Shown here piece by piece: positions 63,324 through 64,000 of a DNA stretch of 64,000 bases. The notes beneath the pieces were generated by a model, which did not search any database, was not told the origin of the DNA, and was given only the letters and a program-made list of their open reading frames with translations. A program made the position numbers and the translations under genes. This DNA is from Lachnospiraceae bacterium UBA3866. GTDB lineage: Bacteria > Bacillota > Clostridia > Lachnospirales > Lachnospiraceae. The first letter of the stretch is position 1; every line of letters begins with the position of its first letter. The DNA lies in NCBI GenBank assembly GCA_002392345.1, contig DGGU01000042.1, forward strand, positions 1 through 64,000, read 5' to 3'.

Positions 63324-64000
63324 ATGAAACTTTATATTAGAACGCCATATACTGAAGATAAGATAGAGGAACTTAGAAAATATTTTGACGAGATAGTTTA
63401 TGAACCATGGACAGATACAGGCGAGAGATATTATGAAGACGAGATGCTTGAGAAGCTTCTTCTGGTAAAGCCTAATGTAGTGGTGACAGAACTTGATAGG
63501 ATTACTGAAAAAGTACTATCAGGTTATGAAGGACTTAAATTTATAGGTGATTGTCGTGCTACCCCTGCTAATATAGAAGTCGAAGCATGTACAAAACATA
63601 AAGTGCCTATACTTTGCACACCAGGTCGTAATTCTCAAGCAGTTGCAGAGATGGTTGTAGGACTTCTACTTACAGAGATGAGAAATATCATCCCTTCGAC
63701 TAATTGGATCAAAGAAGGTAAATGGGTTAAAGGAACTACACCTTATTATACTTGGATGGGCAATGAACTTTGTGGCAAAGAAGTTGGCTTTGTAGGTATG
63801 GGAGCGATCGCCAAGATAGTTGCAAATATCTTAGAGGCATTTGGATGCAAGATATCATTCTATGATCCATTTCTTGAAACTTATAAGAATTATAAGAAGA
63901 AAGATTTAAATGCTATATTTAAAGATTCAGATATAGTAACTATACATGTCCCAGTTATTGATAGCACTCATAAGATGATTAAGAAAGAACATTTTGATCT
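63324..64000 (+). CDS. D-2-hydroxyacid dehydrogenase family protein (partial)
   Basis: The first 225 codons of a gene cut by the window end. The translation starts MKLYIRTPYTEDKIEELRKY and contains NSQAVAEMVVGLLLTEMRN and the NAD-binding GKEVGFVGMGAIAKIVANILEAFG, as in phosphoglycerate-dehydrogenase-like enzymes. DSDIVTIHVPVIDSTHKMI is the conserved strand after it; the catalytic Glu/His region lies beyond the window. AAGGAG precedes the ATG at 63324. The substrate is unknown. Confidence 0.9.
   Translation, partial: MKLYIRTPYTEDKIEELRKYFDEIVYEPWTDTGERYYEDEMLEKLLLVKPNVVVTELDRITEKVLSGYEGLKFIGDCRATPANIEVEACTKHKVPILCTPGRNSQAVAEMVVGLLLTEMRNIIPSTNWIKEGKWVKGTTPYYTWMGNELCGKEVGFVGMGAIAKIVANILEAFGCKISFYDPFLETYKNYKKKDLNAIFKDSDIVTIHVPVIDSTHKMIKKEHFD

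Noticed and set aside
1..64000. rRNA or tRNA genes, replication origin or prophage
   Set aside because: No such genes were recognised while reading either strand; the only mobile-element-like gene is the RAYT, and no integrase or attachment site was seen.

Overview
The window reads as the chromosome of a low-GC, anaerobic, Gram-positive Clostridia-type bacterium. I infer this from the AT-rich codon use, strong AGGAGG ribosome sites, TTGACA/TATAAT promoters, a CIRCE-controlled clpB, choline-binding-type cell-wall repeats and strictly anaerobic selenium/molybdenum purine chemistry. A gut or oral relative of the Eubacterium/Mogibacterium/Anaerovoracaceae group is a guess. I see no rRNA, tRNA or CRISPR array.

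Layout. 1-12.5 kb: a cysteine desulfidase-like enzyme with a transporter, trmB and a MATE exporter (minus strand), clpB, a cell-wall-anchored protein whose signal peptide is out of frame, and a minus-strand protein that looks like an orphan CARF-HEPN RNase. 12.5-46.4 kb: one long plus-strand run that is essentially a purine / uric-acid catabolic cluster: ygeX, a rubredoxin, ygeY, ygeW, a DUF308 membrane protein, a 2050-residue surface protein, a three-subunit xanthine dehydrogenase, ssnA, ygfK, a fused selenium-dependent xanthine dehydrogenase, a hydantoinase/dihydropyrimidinase, a purine permease, adenine deaminase, RidA and guanine deaminase. Accessory genes interrupt it: Fic with TfoX-N, a methyltransferase of the MGMT family with Pr6Pr, and a block with chloramphenicol acetyltransferase, a REP-associated tyrosine transposase (RAYT), a zinc-ribbon protein, HicAB and a secreted protein. 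46.5-54.2 kb: thyA, a DHHW/AlgX-like plus MBOAT O-acylation pair, tyrS overlapping a secreted protein, greA, and lysS carrying a C-terminal tRNA-binding domain. 54.2-56.4 kb: a small type II restriction-modification cassette. 56.4-64 kb: an F420-ligase-family protein, metQ-metN-metI, an iron alcohol dehydrogenase, an NhaC antiporter and the start of a 2-hydroxyacid dehydrogenase.

How the genes fit: the permease imports purine bases, adenine and guanine deaminases give hypoxanthine and xanthine, the molybdenum hydroxylases and YgfK carry out redox steps, SsnA, hydantoinase, YgeW and YgeY open and trim the ring products, and YgeX would release pyruvate and ammonia from 2,3-diaminopropionate. 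The gene set matches clusters reported as needed for anaerobic uric-acid breakdown by gut bacteria; the individual steps for several of them are still inferred.

The most unusual signal is a family of GC-rich palindromic repeats: the tetranucleotide GTAG followed by GGGCGAGCACTGCGAGCCC. About fourteen copies are scattered through the purine region, in forward orientation upstream of the RAYT gene and inverted downstream of it. Some copies lie inside coding sequences (trmB, probably ygfK and hydA) and others abut ribosome-binding sites. Together with the RAYT this looks like an active or recently active REP/RAYT system that has helped shape the cluster.
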